Shown here: positions 1 through 8,184 of the stretch, piece by piece | How the letters are laid out: each line of letters opens with the position of its first letter | Position numbering within the stretch: position 1 is the stretch's first letter | Source of the DNA: Verrucomicrobiales bacterium | GTDB taxonomy: Bacteria; Verrucomicrobiota; Verrucomicrobiia; Limisphaerales; UBA1100 | Direction of reading: 5' to 3' | NCBI GenBank assembly: GCA_005809105.1 | Contig: SYLI01000040.1 | Coordinates: 1 to 46,253, forward strand | DNA length: 46,253 nucleotides | Notes under the pieces: generated by a model | The model's database searches: none | Seen by the model: only the letters and a program-made list of their open reading frames with translations | What the model was told of the DNA's origin: nothing | Program-made: the position numbers and the translations under genes

Positions 1-20
1 CGGCATGGCAGGAAGCCGAC

Positions 21-115
21 TTGTCACGGCAAAGCCCCGCTTTGTCACGGCATTGTCACGGATGCGATGAGCGACCAAACCCGCGCCAGCACGCACTTGT
101 CACGCTGTCACGGCA
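21..115. repeat. Cluster of five TGTCACGG-like words
   Basis: TTGTCACGG occurs at 21-29, 42-50 and 53-61; TTGTCACGC at 97-105; and CTGTCACGG at 105-113. Three of the copies continue as GGCA. Spacing is irregular (offsets of 21, 11, 44 and 8 bases), so this is not a CRISPR array. It could be a group of protein-binding sites or decayed simple repeats; function unknown. Confidence 0.55.
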
Positions 116-226
116 GAAACACCCCCCCGGAGTGGGTGGGGGCTTCTAGCGAGGTTGCCCCCGCCCTTCTCCCCCAAGGAAAACGACCTGGAAACACACC
201 GGCAAACACCCTTGAAATGGGGGGAA

Positions 227-250
227 GTGTTAGCGTTTGTGTTAGCGTTT
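227..250. repeat. Perfect tandem duplication of a 12-mer
   Basis: GTGTTAGCGTTT is present twice head to tail (227-238 and 239-250) with no mismatch, followed by TAG. It sits in non-coding DNA. Replication slippage is the simplest origin; a paired binding site is an alternative. Confidence 0.7.
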
Positions 251-309
251 TAGCCACCTTCGCGGGGGCGAGAATCTCTAAACCCTTGATTCTATTGAGG
301 ATTCAAAAT

Positions 310-383
310 TGGCGCGGGTGAAGGGAATCGAACCCTCGTCTCAGGCTTGGGAAGCCCACGTTCTACCATTGAACCACACCCGC
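310..383 (-). tRNA. tRNA-Gly (anticodon CCC)
   Basis: Read on the minus strand from 383, the sequence folds as a cloverleaf. The acceptor arm is GCGGGTG/CACCCGC, the D arm GTTC-AATGGTA-GAAC, and the anticodon loop TTCCCAA gives anticodon CCC. The variable loop is short and the T arm contains GGTTCGATTCC. The discriminator is G and CCA is encoded at 312-310. The layout closely matches the E. coli glycine tRNA with the CCC anticodon. The outer two pairs of the anticodon stem are G-T wobbles. Confidence 0.95.
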
Positions 384-468
384 GCTCAAGGCACGCCTCT
401 GTAGCAAAGGACGACCCTCCGTGCAATCGCACAATCGCGGACACTTCGCGACCCCTTTTCCGCCAGCC

Positions 469-2298
469 TCACTTGGGGCCAGCCACCTTGGGCGCCGGAC
501 GCTTCGTCACTTCGCCCAGCAAATCCTTGGGGTCGCGGTAGGTGTACGCGAGAATCTCCGGCAATGGCTCCTGCGTCAGCGTCGGCATCGCGCCCGGTGC
601 GGATTGTTTGCGAACATATTGAACCGACTGCGCCTCTATTGGCCGGCCCTGGGCGTCGCGCCGCAACACCAAGGCGCCATGCCGCGAGAATTCCTCACGC
701 ACCGCGCCCCGGACGCGCGTCCAGCCAAACACCCGGCCCTGTTCGTCCCTGCGGTAGTCGTCCTTCCACACCACCGGCGTGACGAGCGACGGATCCACGT
801 AATGTTCCTTCTGATCCTGCGGCAGGTATTGCACCGATTGAAGCTGGCGCGCCTTGTCGTACACGCGGCGCTCGTTGCCGGGGAAGAGCCACGAGATGAA
901 GCTGGGGGGAGAAGGGTGCTCGCCCGCGCTGGTGAACACCCCGATGTCCACCCGGCAGGTGTGGAGCGCGCCGCCCGGCTCGACCGGCCGGCGATCGTGC
1001 CAGTCGATCAGGATTTCGGCCTTCGCGCCCTGCTCGTCCAGCGGCCGGATGCGCACGCGCGCCGGATCGCCCTGCAGCAGGTGCCAGGTGAAGGTCGCGG
1101 GGCGCCCGTCGGCTGTCTGCGCGCCCACCACCATGCGCCGCTGCCAGCGCGTGGCGCGGGCGACGCGCGCCACCGCGCAGGGGGTGTCAAACACACGTTC
1201 GGCCTCGAAGGGCTCGAAGTAATCCATCCCCGGCTGCGCCGCATCCTCCTCCAGCACCCGCAGGAACACCGGAGGGGCGATGTCCTGCGGCCTTAAGCGG
1301 TGCGCCAGCCGCACCATGCGCTCCACGTCCAGCGAGTCGGCGGCAAACACGGGCGGGTGGGCCTTGCCCGTGAAATAGTCGCCGGGCTTGGCCACCGGCT
1401 TGCGCCCCATGCGAAAGACCATCTGCGCCGTGGGCATGAGCCATTTCTTCTCGACCAGCGCCCGGCGTGTTTCCGGCGTGAACGCCGCGAGGATCTGGGC
1501 GAACGCCTGGAGGAACGCCTGATCGGATCCGGAGGAGCCCTGGCTGGTGATGAGGTAGGGCGTGTTGGCGTGGAACACGTCGCCGTGCCCGTCGGCGTCG
1601 TGGTCGCGGTGCTCCGGGTAAAAGTAGAGATGGTTGTTGATGTATTGCTGGAACAGCCCGGCGACGAGGCGCGGGTTGGCCAGCCCAAACCGGGACTGGC
1701 TGCGCCAGAAGGGCCCCTGAGTGTGCGCCGTCGAGGAGTTGCCCAGCGTCGGCACCCCATGCAGCAGCAGTCGCGCAAAACCGTATTCGTATCCGCGCTG
1801 CCGCAAGGCCGCGTCGTATTCCACGCCCGTGAGCTGGGGAAAGCGCGCCATATCCAGCGCGCTGTGGCCGCGGTCGAGGTTGTCGTAGAGGACGCCGTTT
1901 AATCCCGCGGCCGTCCCTTCGCCCTGCCACTGGCGCAGCAGATCGCCCGCGCCACTTTTCTCCGTGGTGATGGGAGTGGAGGCATTGTGAGCGCCAAAGG
2001 CATGAAGGCTCAGGAACACGCCGCCTTGCTGCGCCCAAAGGATGTTGGTCTCACCCACGCTGGCCACGCGGCCCCGCACGGGCGCCGGTGCCACGCGAGT
2101 GGCGTTGGCCGCCGCCAAACTCGCGGCGTATTCCGGGCTGCCAGGCGCCAGTCGTGGCAGATCCAACACCGACGGGGCGGCGGGTTTGGGCGCCCCGGCA
2201 GGCGGCGCCGCCAGCAATCCGCAGAATCCCGCCACCGCGGCCCCTAGGATCATGAGCATGAGCCGCGGAGAGGCGGTTTGAGAGGGGGCCTGATTCAT
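469..2298 (-). CDS. Secreted protein of unknown function
   Basis: A 609-residue protein whose ATG lies 5 bases after the stop of the upstream transporter gene, so it is probably the last gene of that operon. The frame stays open upstream, but that part is antisense to the transporter gene and looks non-coding. Residues about 8-35 form a basic then hydrophobic signal peptide, followed by an Ala/Pro-rich linker. The mature part has Tyr/His/Asp-rich stretches such as YFYPEHRDHDADGHGDVF and a GSSGSDQAF motif. No catalytic signature of a known family is recognised. It is probably exported to the periplasm or cell surface. Function is not assigned. Confidence 0.75.
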   Translation of the reverse strand: MNQAPSQTASPRLMLMILGAAVAGFCGLLAAPPAGAPKPAAPSVLDLPRLAPGSPEYAASLAAANATRVAPAPVRGRVASVGETNILWAQQGGVFLSLHAFGAHNASTPITTEKSGAGDLLRQWQGEGTAAGLNGVLYDNLDRGHSALDMARFPQLTGVEYDAALRQRGYEYGFARLLLHGVPTLGNSSTAHTQGPFWRSQSRFGLANPRLVAGLFQQYINNHLYFYPEHRDHDADGHGDVFHANTPYLITSQGSSGSDQAFLQAFAQILAAFTPETRRALVEKKWLMPTAQMVFRMGRKPVAKPGDYFTGKAHPPVFAADSLDVERMVRLAHRLRPQDIAPPVFLRVLEEDAAQPGMDYFEPFEAERVFDTPCAVARVARATRWQRRMVVGAQTADGRPATFTWHLLQGDPARVRIRPLDEQGAKAEILIDWHDRRPVEPGGALHTCRVDIGVFTSAGEHPSPPSFISWLFPGNERRVYDKARQLQSVQYLPQDQKEHYVDPSLVTPVVWKDDYRRDEQGRVFGWTRVRGAVREEFSRHGALVLRRDAQGRPIEAQSVQYVRKQSAPGAMPTLTQEPLPEILAYTYRDPKDLLGEVTKRPAPKVAGPK

Positions 2299-2303
2299 GA
2301 TCG

Positions 2304-3497
2304 TTAAACGCTGCGGGCGCCCCCCGCGTGTGTCCAGATGTATCGCATCAGCACGGCGCGCCCCGCCATCGCCAGAGGGATGGCCAGAAGCCCGCCCACC
2401 ACGCCGCCCGCCAAGTGGGCGCCGGCCAGCACGGCCACAATCACGGCGACTGGATGCATGCCCACGCGGTCGCCGATGATGCGGGGTTGAATCACGGTTT
2501 TTTCCAGCAGCAGCACCAGCGCGCAAACCCCCAGCCCCAGCAACGGCGCGCCCCACCACGAGGAAACCCGCATCTGGTCATGATAGGCCAGCGACAGTGC
2601 CACCACGGGCAGCGCCGCCACGATGACGCCAAAGTAGGGGATCAATCCCGCCAACCCCGCCATCGCCCCTAGCAGCACGGCGAAGGGCAGGCCGATGATG
2701 GTGAACCCGAGCGCGAGGCACGCGCCCACACACAGGGCGACGAGCACCTGGCCGCGGAAGAATACCACGAGCGAGTCGTTGAATGCGCCCAGCACGTAGA
2801 TCACCTCCTCCTTGAACTGCGACTCCATGAGAGGGAGGTAATCGCTCCACTTGCGCTCGATGGTACGCGCCTCCAGAAGGAAGTAGAAAGCGAACACCGG
2901 CACCAACGCCAGACCCACCATGAGGCTGAACCACGACGACGCACGGCTTAACTGCTCCGCCGACCAATGCGAGAGGCGCTGCACCGCTTGCACGCCCCAT
3001 TCGCGCAGGGTGTCCTGATGGTCGCGCCACAGCGTCTCCACCTGGCGTCCCACCCATTGGTCACGATAGCGCTGCTGTAATCGCGCAACCGTCTGCTCCA
3101 GCGACTGGGGATCGAGCGCGCGTTGGAGCGCGTCGCCGGCCTTGGCCATCTCGGGCACCACCGCCGTCACCGTCAGTACGGCACCGGCCAAGAGCAGCAC
3201 CAAGCTTGCGCAGAACACGAGTAACACGGCCCGCGCACGTTGCATGCCGCGCAACTGTGAACCGGCACTCTCGCCCGCAACGATGCGCGCCTCCACCCAG
3301 TCCACCAGCGGCGAGAGCAGGCAGGCGACGATGGCCGCCACCATGAGCGGCAGCAACACTGGCGAAAGCCGCTGCGCCAGCCACGCCAAACTCCAGAACA
3401 CCAGCCCCACCACCACCACGCACACGGCCACCGCCACCGTGGTGAGGCAAAACCACAGCACGCGCGCCTGTCGGGGGCTGGGCACAACGTCACTCAT
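2304..3497 (-). CDS. AI-2E family transporter (PerM/TqsA-type membrane protein)
   Basis: A 397-residue polytopic membrane protein. Hydrophobic pairs lie near residues 12-65 and 88-115, then comes a soluble stretch (about 120-185) rich in Gln, Arg and Trp, then five to six further membrane segments to the C-terminus. This 2-1-soluble-multiple arrangement, with conserved pieces such as GLAGLIPYFGVIVAALP and a late VIQPRIIGDRVGMHPVAVI segment, is characteristic of the AI-2E transporter family. Members export autoinducer-2 or, in other cases, exchange Na+ and H+; the substrate here is unknown. The ATG overlaps the proC stop codon (ATGA), indicating translational coupling. The secreted unknown follows 5 bases downstream. 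Confidence 0.9.
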   Translation of the reverse strand: MSDVVPSPRQARVLWFCLTTVAVAVCVVVVGLVFWSLAWLAQRLSPVLLPLMVAAIVACLLSPLVDWVEARIVAGESAGSQLRGMQRARAVLLVFCASLVLLLAGAVLTVTAVVPEMAKAGDALQRALDPQSLEQTVARLQQRYRDQWVGRQVETLWRDHQDTLREWGVQAVQRLSHWSAEQLSRASSWFSLMVGLALVPVFAFYFLLEARTIERKWSDYLPLMESQFKEEVIYVLGAFNDSLVVFFRGQVLVALCVGACLALGFTIIGLPFAVLLGAMAGLAGLIPYFGVIVAALPVVALSLAYHDQMRVSSWWGAPLLGLGVCALVLLLEKTVIQPRIIGDRVGMHPVAVIVAVLAGAHLAGGVVGGLLAIPLAMAGRAVLMRYIWTHAGGARSV

Positions 3498-4312
3498 CGC
3501 GCCCGCCCCAATTGCCGTGACTTTGCCGCGGCGGCGCGCACCGCACCCATCAAGGTGGCACGCAGCCGGCCCCGTTCCAAGCGGTGCAGTCCCTCGATGG
3601 TCGTGCCACCGGGGCTGGTCACCATGTCCTTGAGCGCACCCGGATGCTCCCCTGTCTCCAGCACCATCTTGGCTGCACCCAAGAGTGTCTGCGCGGCCAG
3701 GCGCGTGGCCACATCCCTGGGCAAGCCGGCCGCCACGCCGCCGTCGCTCAAGGCCTCAATGATGAGAAACGCATACGCCGGGCCGCTGCCGGAAAGGCCC
3801 GTCACCGCATCCAGCAGCCCTTCCTTGACCTGCATTGCCAAGCCCACGGCGCCAAAAAGCCGCTGCGCCGTCTCTGCGTCCGCCGCGATGGCGTGCTGCC
3901 CCAGCGCGAACGCGCTGGCCGACGCGCCCACCAGCGCGGGTGTGTTGGGCATGACGCGGATGACTCTCGCGCCGGCCGGCAGCGACGATTCCATGCGCGC
4001 CAGAGGCACGCCCGCGGCGATGGAAATCAAAAGATGCGCCGGGCTCAAATCCGGCGCGATGTCGGCGAGCACGGTGGAAACCTGGTCGGGCTTCACCGCC
4101 AGCACCAGCACCCGCGCCGCGCGCACCACGGCGCGGTTGGTGGTCAGGGCGCGCGCGCCTGTCTGCCGCGCAAATTCGGCGCGCGCCGCCGCCGACACGT
4201 CGCTGGCTGTGAGATGAGAGGGTTTGACCAGCCCGGCGCCGATGCAGCCCTTGGCCAGCGCCGTGGCCATTTTGCCGGCGCCCAGAAATCCGATGCTCAG
4301 GATGGATGGCAC
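3494..4312 (-). CDS. proC: Pyrroline-5-carboxylate reductase
   Basis: A 272-residue cytoplasmic enzyme catalysing the last step of proline synthesis, reduction of 1-pyrroline-5-carboxylate with NAD(P)H. The N-terminus holds the Rossmann dinucleotide motif GFLGAGKMA (residues 8-16). The central part has the VMPNTPA segment. The C-terminal dimerisation domain carries LSGSGPAYAF and the family signature around MVTSPGGTTIEGL. Length is normal for ProC. The start is GTG; no ATG lies close before the Rossmann strand. The 3' end overlaps the transporter ATG by four bases, and the DNA glycosylase gene ends 72 bases upstream, so a four-gene minus-strand unit is likely. Confidence 0.96.
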   Translation of the reverse strand: MPSILSIGFLGAGKMATALAKGCIGAGLVKPSHLTASDVSAAARAEFARQTGARALTTNRAVVRAARVLVLAVKPDQVSTVLADIAPDLSPAHLLISIAAGVPLARMESSLPAGARVIRVMPNTPALVGASASAFALGQHAIAADAETAQRLFGAVGLAMQVKEGLLDAVTGLSGSGPAYAFLIIEALSDGGVAAGLPRDVATRLAAQTLLGAAKMVLETGEHPGALKDMVTSPGGTTIEGLHRLERGRLRATLMGAVRAAAAKSRQLGRAR

Positions 4313-4384
4313 GCGCGGTTTGTAACAGGAACCCCCGGGGCGCGGAAGAAATTCCTGCCCCGTCCAAGTCCACTGCGGGGACGA

Positions 4385-5188
4385 CTACTCGCGCAGGAAA
4401 AAACCGCGCTGCTTTGCGCTGATGGACATGCCCAGCCGCTCCATCACGGCAAGCATGTCCTCCCACACCTTGCGCTTCTCGGACAGCGCCTGATTGCGCA
4501 GCAGGTACGCCGGGTGAAAGGTGGGCATCATGGGAATGCCGGCAAACTCGCGCCAGTGGCCGCGCAGTTTGGTGATGCCCTCGGTCTTGCCCAGCAGCCC
4601 CTCCACCGCCGTGGCGCCCAGCGCGACCAGGGCGCGCGGCTGGATGATTTGAATCTGCTCCATCAGATACGGCCGGCAGGCGTCCATCTCCGCGGGCGTG
4701 GGCTTGCGGTTGCCGGCGGTTTGCCCGGGCGTATCGGGACGGCACTTGAGGATGTTGGCGATGTACACCTGATCGCGTGTCAATCCCATGGTCTGGATGA
4801 TGCGCGTCAGAAGCTGCCCGGCCTTGCCCACAAAGGGCTCGCCCTGCTCGTCCTCGTCGGCACCGGGCGCCTCACCCACGAACATGAGCTCTGCCTCCGG
4901 GTTGCCGACGCCAAAAACCACCTGCGTGCGCGAGGAGGCCAGATGCGCACACGAGATGCAGGGCATCACGCGCGCCCGCAGCGCCGCCAGTGCCGCTGAC
5001 TTGGATAGACCGACAACAGGAGCGGCAATGGGGATCGAGGCGGCCTTTGGCAAGGCCGGCGTCGGCGGGGTCGCAGCAGACAGGGCGGCTAGTTTCGCCG
5101 GAGTCACCGCCAGATGGCTCACGCCCTGGGCCTTGAGTCGCTGCACATGGTCGATGGTGGCCTCCAGTAATTGGTTGTACGCCGACAC
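4385..5188 (-). CDS. Uracil-DNA glycosylase, family 4 (Fe-S type)
   Basis: A DNA repair enzyme that removes uracil from DNA. After an Ala/Pro-rich linker, the catalytic domain starts with CISC (Cys77 and Cys80), followed by GEAPGADEDEQG (about 105-116) and KCRPDTPG with Cys149. A further Cys171 supplies the fourth likely Fe-S ligand, and motif FHPAYLLR lies near 224. These are the hallmarks of family 4 enzymes. GTG at 5188 is chosen as start because the protein then begins SAYNQLLEATIDHVQ, typical of the helical N-terminus. An in-frame TTG at 5242 would add 18 residues of Arg/Pro-rich sequence. It is divergent from the Cys-rich gene at 5292. Confidence 0.93.
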   Translation of the reverse strand: MSAYNQLLEATIDHVQRLKAQGVSHLAVTPAKLAALSAATPPTPALPKAASIPIAAPVVGLSKSAALAALRARVMPCISCAHLASSRTQVVFGVGNPEAELMFVGEAPGADEDEQGEPFVGKAGQLLTRIIQTMGLTRDQVYIANILKCRPDTPGQTAGNRKPTPAEMDACRPYLMEQIQIIQPRALVALGATAVEGLLGKTEGITKLRGHWREFAGIPMMPTFHPAYLLRNQALSEKRKVWEDMLAVMERLGMSISAKQRGFFLRE

Positions 5189-5291
5189 GAGCCGCCAGCC
5201 TAGCGGACCGGGCCGGGGATCCGCACGGCGGAGTTGTCGCAAGTTTTCACCATGCTATTGCCATCGGGCGTCCAGCCGCTACCGTGCCGCC

Positions 5292-5591
5292 ATGACACGG
5301 CATTGCCACGGTTGTGGGAAGGTTTGGACGGCGGCCATGGCCCCCGGGCGTCGTGACACGTGCGAGAGTTGTGGTCGCGACCTGCGCTGCTGCCTTAATT
5401 GCTCTCACCATGACGCAAGCGTTGCCGAGCAATGCCGTGAGCGGCGTGCGGAATTGGTGCAGGAGAAGGACCGCGCAAACTACTGTGAGTATTTCGATTT
5501 TGCCCGGCGCGAATACCGTGCCCAGACCCGTGGCACCTCTGCCAGAGAAGAGGCCGCCCGCGACACGATGCGCCGGCTGCTGGGAGACTAG
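5292..5591 (+). CDS. Small Cys-rich zinc-ribbon-like conserved protein
   Basis: A 99-residue protein with eight patterned cysteines. CxxC pairs lie at 5/8 and 24/27, Cys33, 34 and 37 follow a GRDLR stretch, and single Cys48 and Cys65 complete the set. The pattern CESCGRDLRCCLNC followed by EQC and DRANYCEYFDF resembles a widespread family of short uncharacterised bacterial proteins; zinc binding is inferred. ATG at 5292 is the natural start, since the frame further upstream lies antisense to the glycosylase gene. An intrinsic terminator follows 17 bases after the stop, supporting a monocistronic gene. The biological role is unknown. Confidence 0.85.
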   Translation: MTRHCHGCGKVWTAAMAPGRRDTCESCGRDLRCCLNCSHHDASVAEQCRERRAELVQEKDRANYCEYFDFARREYRAQTRGTSAREEAARDTMRRLLGD

Positions 5592-5607
5592 CCGCGGGCC
5601 TCACCTG

Positions 5608-5635
5608 CTAATGCGGCGCATTAGGCCCGTTTTTT
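5608..5635 (+). terminator. Intrinsic terminator of the Cys-rich gene
   Basis: CTAATGC (5608-5614), loop GGC and GCATTAG (5618-5624) form a perfect 7-bp stem. After GCCCG comes a run of six T (5630-5635). It lies directly downstream of the stop at 5591. Confidence 0.8.
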
Positions 5636-5648
5636 CCCAAAATATCCC

Positions 5649-5676
5649 TTGACACTTTGGCCATCTCATCAATAGT
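5649..5676 (+). promoter_or_regulatory. Candidate sigma-70-type promoter for a small RNA
   Basis: A perfect -35 hexamer TTGACA (5649-5654) is followed after 16 bases by AATAGT (5671-5676, four of six matches to TATAAT). It lies just after the terminator of the preceding gene. No coding region follows on this strand, only a structured stretch ending in a strong terminator. Confidence 0.55.
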
Positions 5677-5682
5677 GGCGCC

Positions 5683-5839
5683 GGTTACCAAGCCGAAGTA
5701 AAGGACGGTGGGGGAAACAGAATTTCGGTCCCGGTCCAGTACAGCCGGGGCCAATATCCTACAGTAGCCTACGTTGTACTGTTTCTGTGTTCACCGGGCC
5801 AGGCAGGCCGCCTTCAGGCCACCTGGCCCGGAATTTTTT
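5683..5839 (+). ncRNA. Candidate structured small RNA, about 157 nt, family unknown
   Basis: The stretch begins about 7 bases after the -10 hexamer and ends at the T run of an intrinsic terminator. Visible pairings are GAAACAG (5714-5720) with CTGTTTC (5779-5785), an 8-bp hairpin GGTCCCGG/CCGGGGCC (5727-5734 / 5745-5752), and a possible pseudoknot. In the pseudoknot, the hairpin loop segment CAGTACA (5737-5743) pairs with TGTACTG (5775-5781) and competes for three bases of the first stem. The neighbouring gene downstream is convergent, so this is not a leader of a coding gene; a trans-acting RNA is inferred. It does not show the SRP RNA, tmRNA or RNase P core motifs. A divergent 6S-like RNA is not excluded. 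Confidence 0.55.
5794..5839 (+). terminator. Strong intrinsic terminator of the candidate small RNA
   Basis: CCGGGCCAGG (5794-5803) pairs perfectly with CCTGGCCCGG (5822-5831), and AA plus six T follow (5834-5839). The T run exists only on the plus strand, so this terminates plus-strand transcription and not the aldolase gene that ends at 5871 on the other strand. Confidence 0.85.
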
Positions 5840-5870
5840 CCGGGAGGCCCCGCGGCCGTATCGCGGGTGT

Positions 5871-6836
5871 TTAATCAAAGGCATGCCCGGCGCAACAGAG
5901 CACGTTGCGCAGTTTGTGGCGCACGAGTTCCTTGACGGCCTTGCGCGCGGGGCCGAGATATTTGCGCGGATCAAATTCCTTGGGCTGCGTGGAGAGCACT
6001 TCGCGGATCGCCGCCGTCATGGCCAGTCGCAGGTCGGTGTCGATGTTCACCTTGGTGCAGCCGGTGCGACGGGCGATCTCAATGTCGGCCTCGGGCACGC
6101 CGGCGGTGTCCTCGCCCATCGTGCCGCCAAAGCGGTTGATCTGTTGCGCCAGATGCTTGGGAACCGAGCTGGCGCCGTGCAGCACCAGCGGGTAATCGCC
6201 CTGGCCGGCATCCTTCAGCGCCTTCTTGATGGACTTGAGCCTCTCGAGGTCCAGATGCTGCTCGCCCTTGAACTTGTAAGCCCCGTGGCTGTTGCCGATG
6301 GCGACGGCCAGCGAGTCGACGCCGGACTGTTTGACAAACTCCACGGCCTCCTCCGGATGCGTGTAGCAACCCCCTTTGGAATAGGCGCCGCCTTCCTCCC
6401 CGTCGTCGTGCTGCGCGCCCACGAGCATGCCCAGCTCGCCCTCGACGACACAGTCGTGCCGGTGCGCGTAGTCCACCACCTTGCGACAGACCTCCACGTT
6501 TTTCTCAAAGGGATCGTGGCTCGCATCAATCATCACGCTGGTGAATCCCTCATCAATGCACTGCTTGCACAGCTCGAAGCTGTCTCCATGGTCCAGATGC
6601 ACCGCGATGGGGATGCTCGAGAGGCTCACCCCCGCCTCGATGAGCTTTTTAAGATACACCGGGTGCGCGTAATCGCGGGCACCCTTGGAGATCTGGAGCA
6701 TCACCGGAGCCTTCTCCTCCTCGCAGGCCTCGATGATGGCCTGCAGCAGCTCCATGTTGTTGACGTTGAATGCGCCGAGGGCGTACTGGCCCTTCAGCGC
6801 CTTGGCGAAGAGTGCTTTGGTGTGGACGAGCGGCAT
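5871..6836 (-). CDS. fba: Class II fructose-bisphosphate aldolase
   Basis: A 321-residue cytoplasmic glycolytic and gluconeogenic enzyme cleaving fructose 1,6-bisphosphate to the two triose phosphates. Zinc and catalytic residues are in place: VHLDHGDS (His80, Asp82, His83), Glu-rich VEGELG (132-136), NSHGAYK (His184) and LVLHGASSVP (His220). NIDTDLR near residue 280 is the phosphate-binding region. Length and order match the class II family throughout, and the ATG start fits the common N-terminus MPLV. It lies 84 bases after the PHP-domain gene on the same strand and is probably co-transcribed with it. Confidence 0.97.
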   Translation of the reverse strand: MPLVHTKALFAKALKGQYALGAFNVNNMELLQAIIEACEEEKAPVMLQISKGARDYAHPVYLKKLIEAGVSLSSIPIAVHLDHGDSFELCKQCIDEGFTSVMIDASHDPFEKNVEVCRKVVDYAHRHDCVVEGELGMLVGAQHDDGEEGGAYSKGGCYTHPEEAVEFVKQSGVDSLAVAIGNSHGAYKFKGEQHLDLERLKSIKKALKDAGQGDYPLVLHGASSVPKHLAQQINRFGGTMGEDTAGVPEADIEIARRTGCTKVNIDTDLRLAMTAAIREVLSTQPKEFDPRKYLGPARKAVKELVRHKLRNVLCCAGHAFD

Positions 6837-6920
6837 GATGCGTGGGCGGGAGGTTGCTCCGCCGAAGCGGCCGCAAAGCCTACTAGAGCCGCCCAGCTTG
6901 GAAACAAAAAAACGCGCCGT

Positions 6921-8183
6921 TCACGGCCGCGGCACCACCGGCTGCACCCAGGCCGCCTGCTTCTCGCCGGCCGGCATGGGGTTGACCATGGACTTTGAGG
7001 AGACCACCTTGGCGCGCACGTAGATTTCGTCGCCGCGAAATGTGTAGGTTGCTGTGGCGCCCAACACCTTCGCAAGCTCGCAGCCGATGTCGGGGCTGTA
7101 GCGGTGCGTCACTCGCAGAGCCTCCCCCGTGGGCTGGCGGAGGGGTTCGTTGGCTGGATCATACCCGCGCCGCGTGCCGATGAAGTAGGTCGTGTATCGC
7201 ACGCCCGGCTCGGCCTCGATGTCCACGCCCAGTTCCGTCGCGCTGCGTCGCACCTCGCGCAGGCGCACGCCCGTGCTGGCATAAAAGTCGCCCGCCTCAA
7301 GGGCTGCGATGAGCGCGGCGGGCTTGAGTTCGGCTGCGCGCACCATCACCCAACCGCGCCCCGGATTGCTGAGTTTGTTGCTCACCGAGTGGTAGTTGTG
7401 CGCGTCATCCGTGGCCAGCCCGTACAGCACGGTGCCCTTGCGCTCGGCAAGCCGCCGCGTGAGGAGGATGTCCCAGATGCGCTCGGTGCCCGCGTGCAGC
7501 GCGTCGCCCTCGTTGCGCACCAAGGGGTGCCCGTTATACACCTCAAAAAACGGCTCGCCGGTGACCTCAAGAAATTCTTCCGCCGTGATGCCCCACCCGA
7601 AGTTGGGGTGATTGAGATGAGGCAGCATGGGCTGGCCCGTCCTGCGACGCTGCTCCAGGATGGCGTTGATGTTGCGCTGCATCACCTGCACCACATTGCT
7701 GCCACCCTGCGGCTTGAGCGGCTCCTGCACATTGGAGACGTTGATGTGTACGGGGAACGCCTTGTACTGATCGGTCACCTCGATGCCTTGCAGCATCAGG
7801 AATTGCCCCGGAGCCTCCACGCGGCCGCGGAACTCTTGGAACGACTTGAGCCGCACCTCCAGCCGGCCCTCGACGCTGCGCGTTTTCACCCAGTCCTCGC
7901 CCCACGCTTTCCGGTAGCGCGCCAGCGCGGGCATCCCGCCCTTGGACTTGGCCACGTCCACCCATCGCTCGCCGGCCTGAAGGCGGTTGTGATCGGTGAG
8001 CGACAGGAAGTGGTAGCCCTGTTCCTTGTACCACCGTGCGATGACCTCTGGATAATCATCGCCATCACTCCAGAGCGTGTGAGTGTGCAGATTGCCCTTC
8101 CACCACTGCGGGGCCGGCAGGGGCGCCGCAGCGGCCGTCGCGCCTGCCGCCAGCAGGCAGGCCAGCCCCAAGAGCGCGCGCAT
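6921..8183 (-). CDS. Secreted PHP-domain metallohydrolase-like protein
   Basis: A 420-residue protein with a signal peptide (residues 1-20, Ala-rich cleavage region). The PHP metal-binding motifs follow: NLHTHTLWSDG (31-41) and SLTDHN (61-66), a conserved HLNHPNFGWG segment in the middle and ATDDAHNY later. These match the CehA/McbA-type branch of the PHP superfamily, whose members hydrolyse phosphate or other esters on three metal ions. Secretion suggests an extracytoplasmic role; the substrate is unknown. The start is one base after the stop of the metallo-beta-lactamase-fold gene, so the two are surely co-transcribed and perhaps act together. Confidence 0.87.
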   Translation of the reverse strand: MRALLGLACLLAAGATAAAAPLPAPQWWKGNLHTHTLWSDGDDYPEVIARWYKEQGYHFLSLTDHNRLQAGERWVDVAKSKGGMPALARYRKAWGEDWVKTRSVEGRLEVRLKSFQEFRGRVEAPGQFLMLQGIEVTDQYKAFPVHINVSNVQEPLKPQGGSNVVQVMQRNINAILEQRRRTGQPMLPHLNHPNFGWGITAEEFLEVTGEPFFEVYNGHPLVRNEGDALHAGTERIWDILLTRRLAERKGTVLYGLATDDAHNYHSVSNKLSNPGRGWVMVRAAELKPAALIAALEAGDFYASTGVRLREVRRSATELGVDIEAEPGVRYTTYFIGTRRGYDPANEPLRQPTGEALRVTHRYSPDIGCELAKVLGATATYTFRGDEIYVRAKVVSSKSMVNPMPAGEKQAAWVQPVVPRP

Positions 8184-8184
8184 C

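Larger units (their letters stand above)
1..309. other. Intergenic region at window start, repeat-rich, no gene seen
   Basis: No convincing coding sequence is visible; the open frames here have no recognisable protein pattern. The stretch holds a cluster of TGTCACGG-type words (21-115) and a 12-bp tandem duplication (227-250), both listed separately. It lies downstream (3') of the tRNA-Gly gene on the minus strand. A gene ending outside the window cannot be excluded for the first few dozen bases. Confidence 0.5.

Noticed and set aside
21-115. CRISPR-like array
   Set aside because: Repeats are only 8-9 bases and intervals are irregular with no spacers of equal length.
67-321. 84-codon open frame at the window start
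   Set aside because: It crosses the repeat words and the tRNA boundary, has no ribosome-binding site and shows no protein-like pattern.
2299-2559. Upstream extension of the secreted unknown (87 extra residues from GTG)
   Set aside because: It lies wholly inside the transporter gene, is Arg/Gly/Ala-rich noise, and a signal peptide begins exactly at the ATG at 2298.
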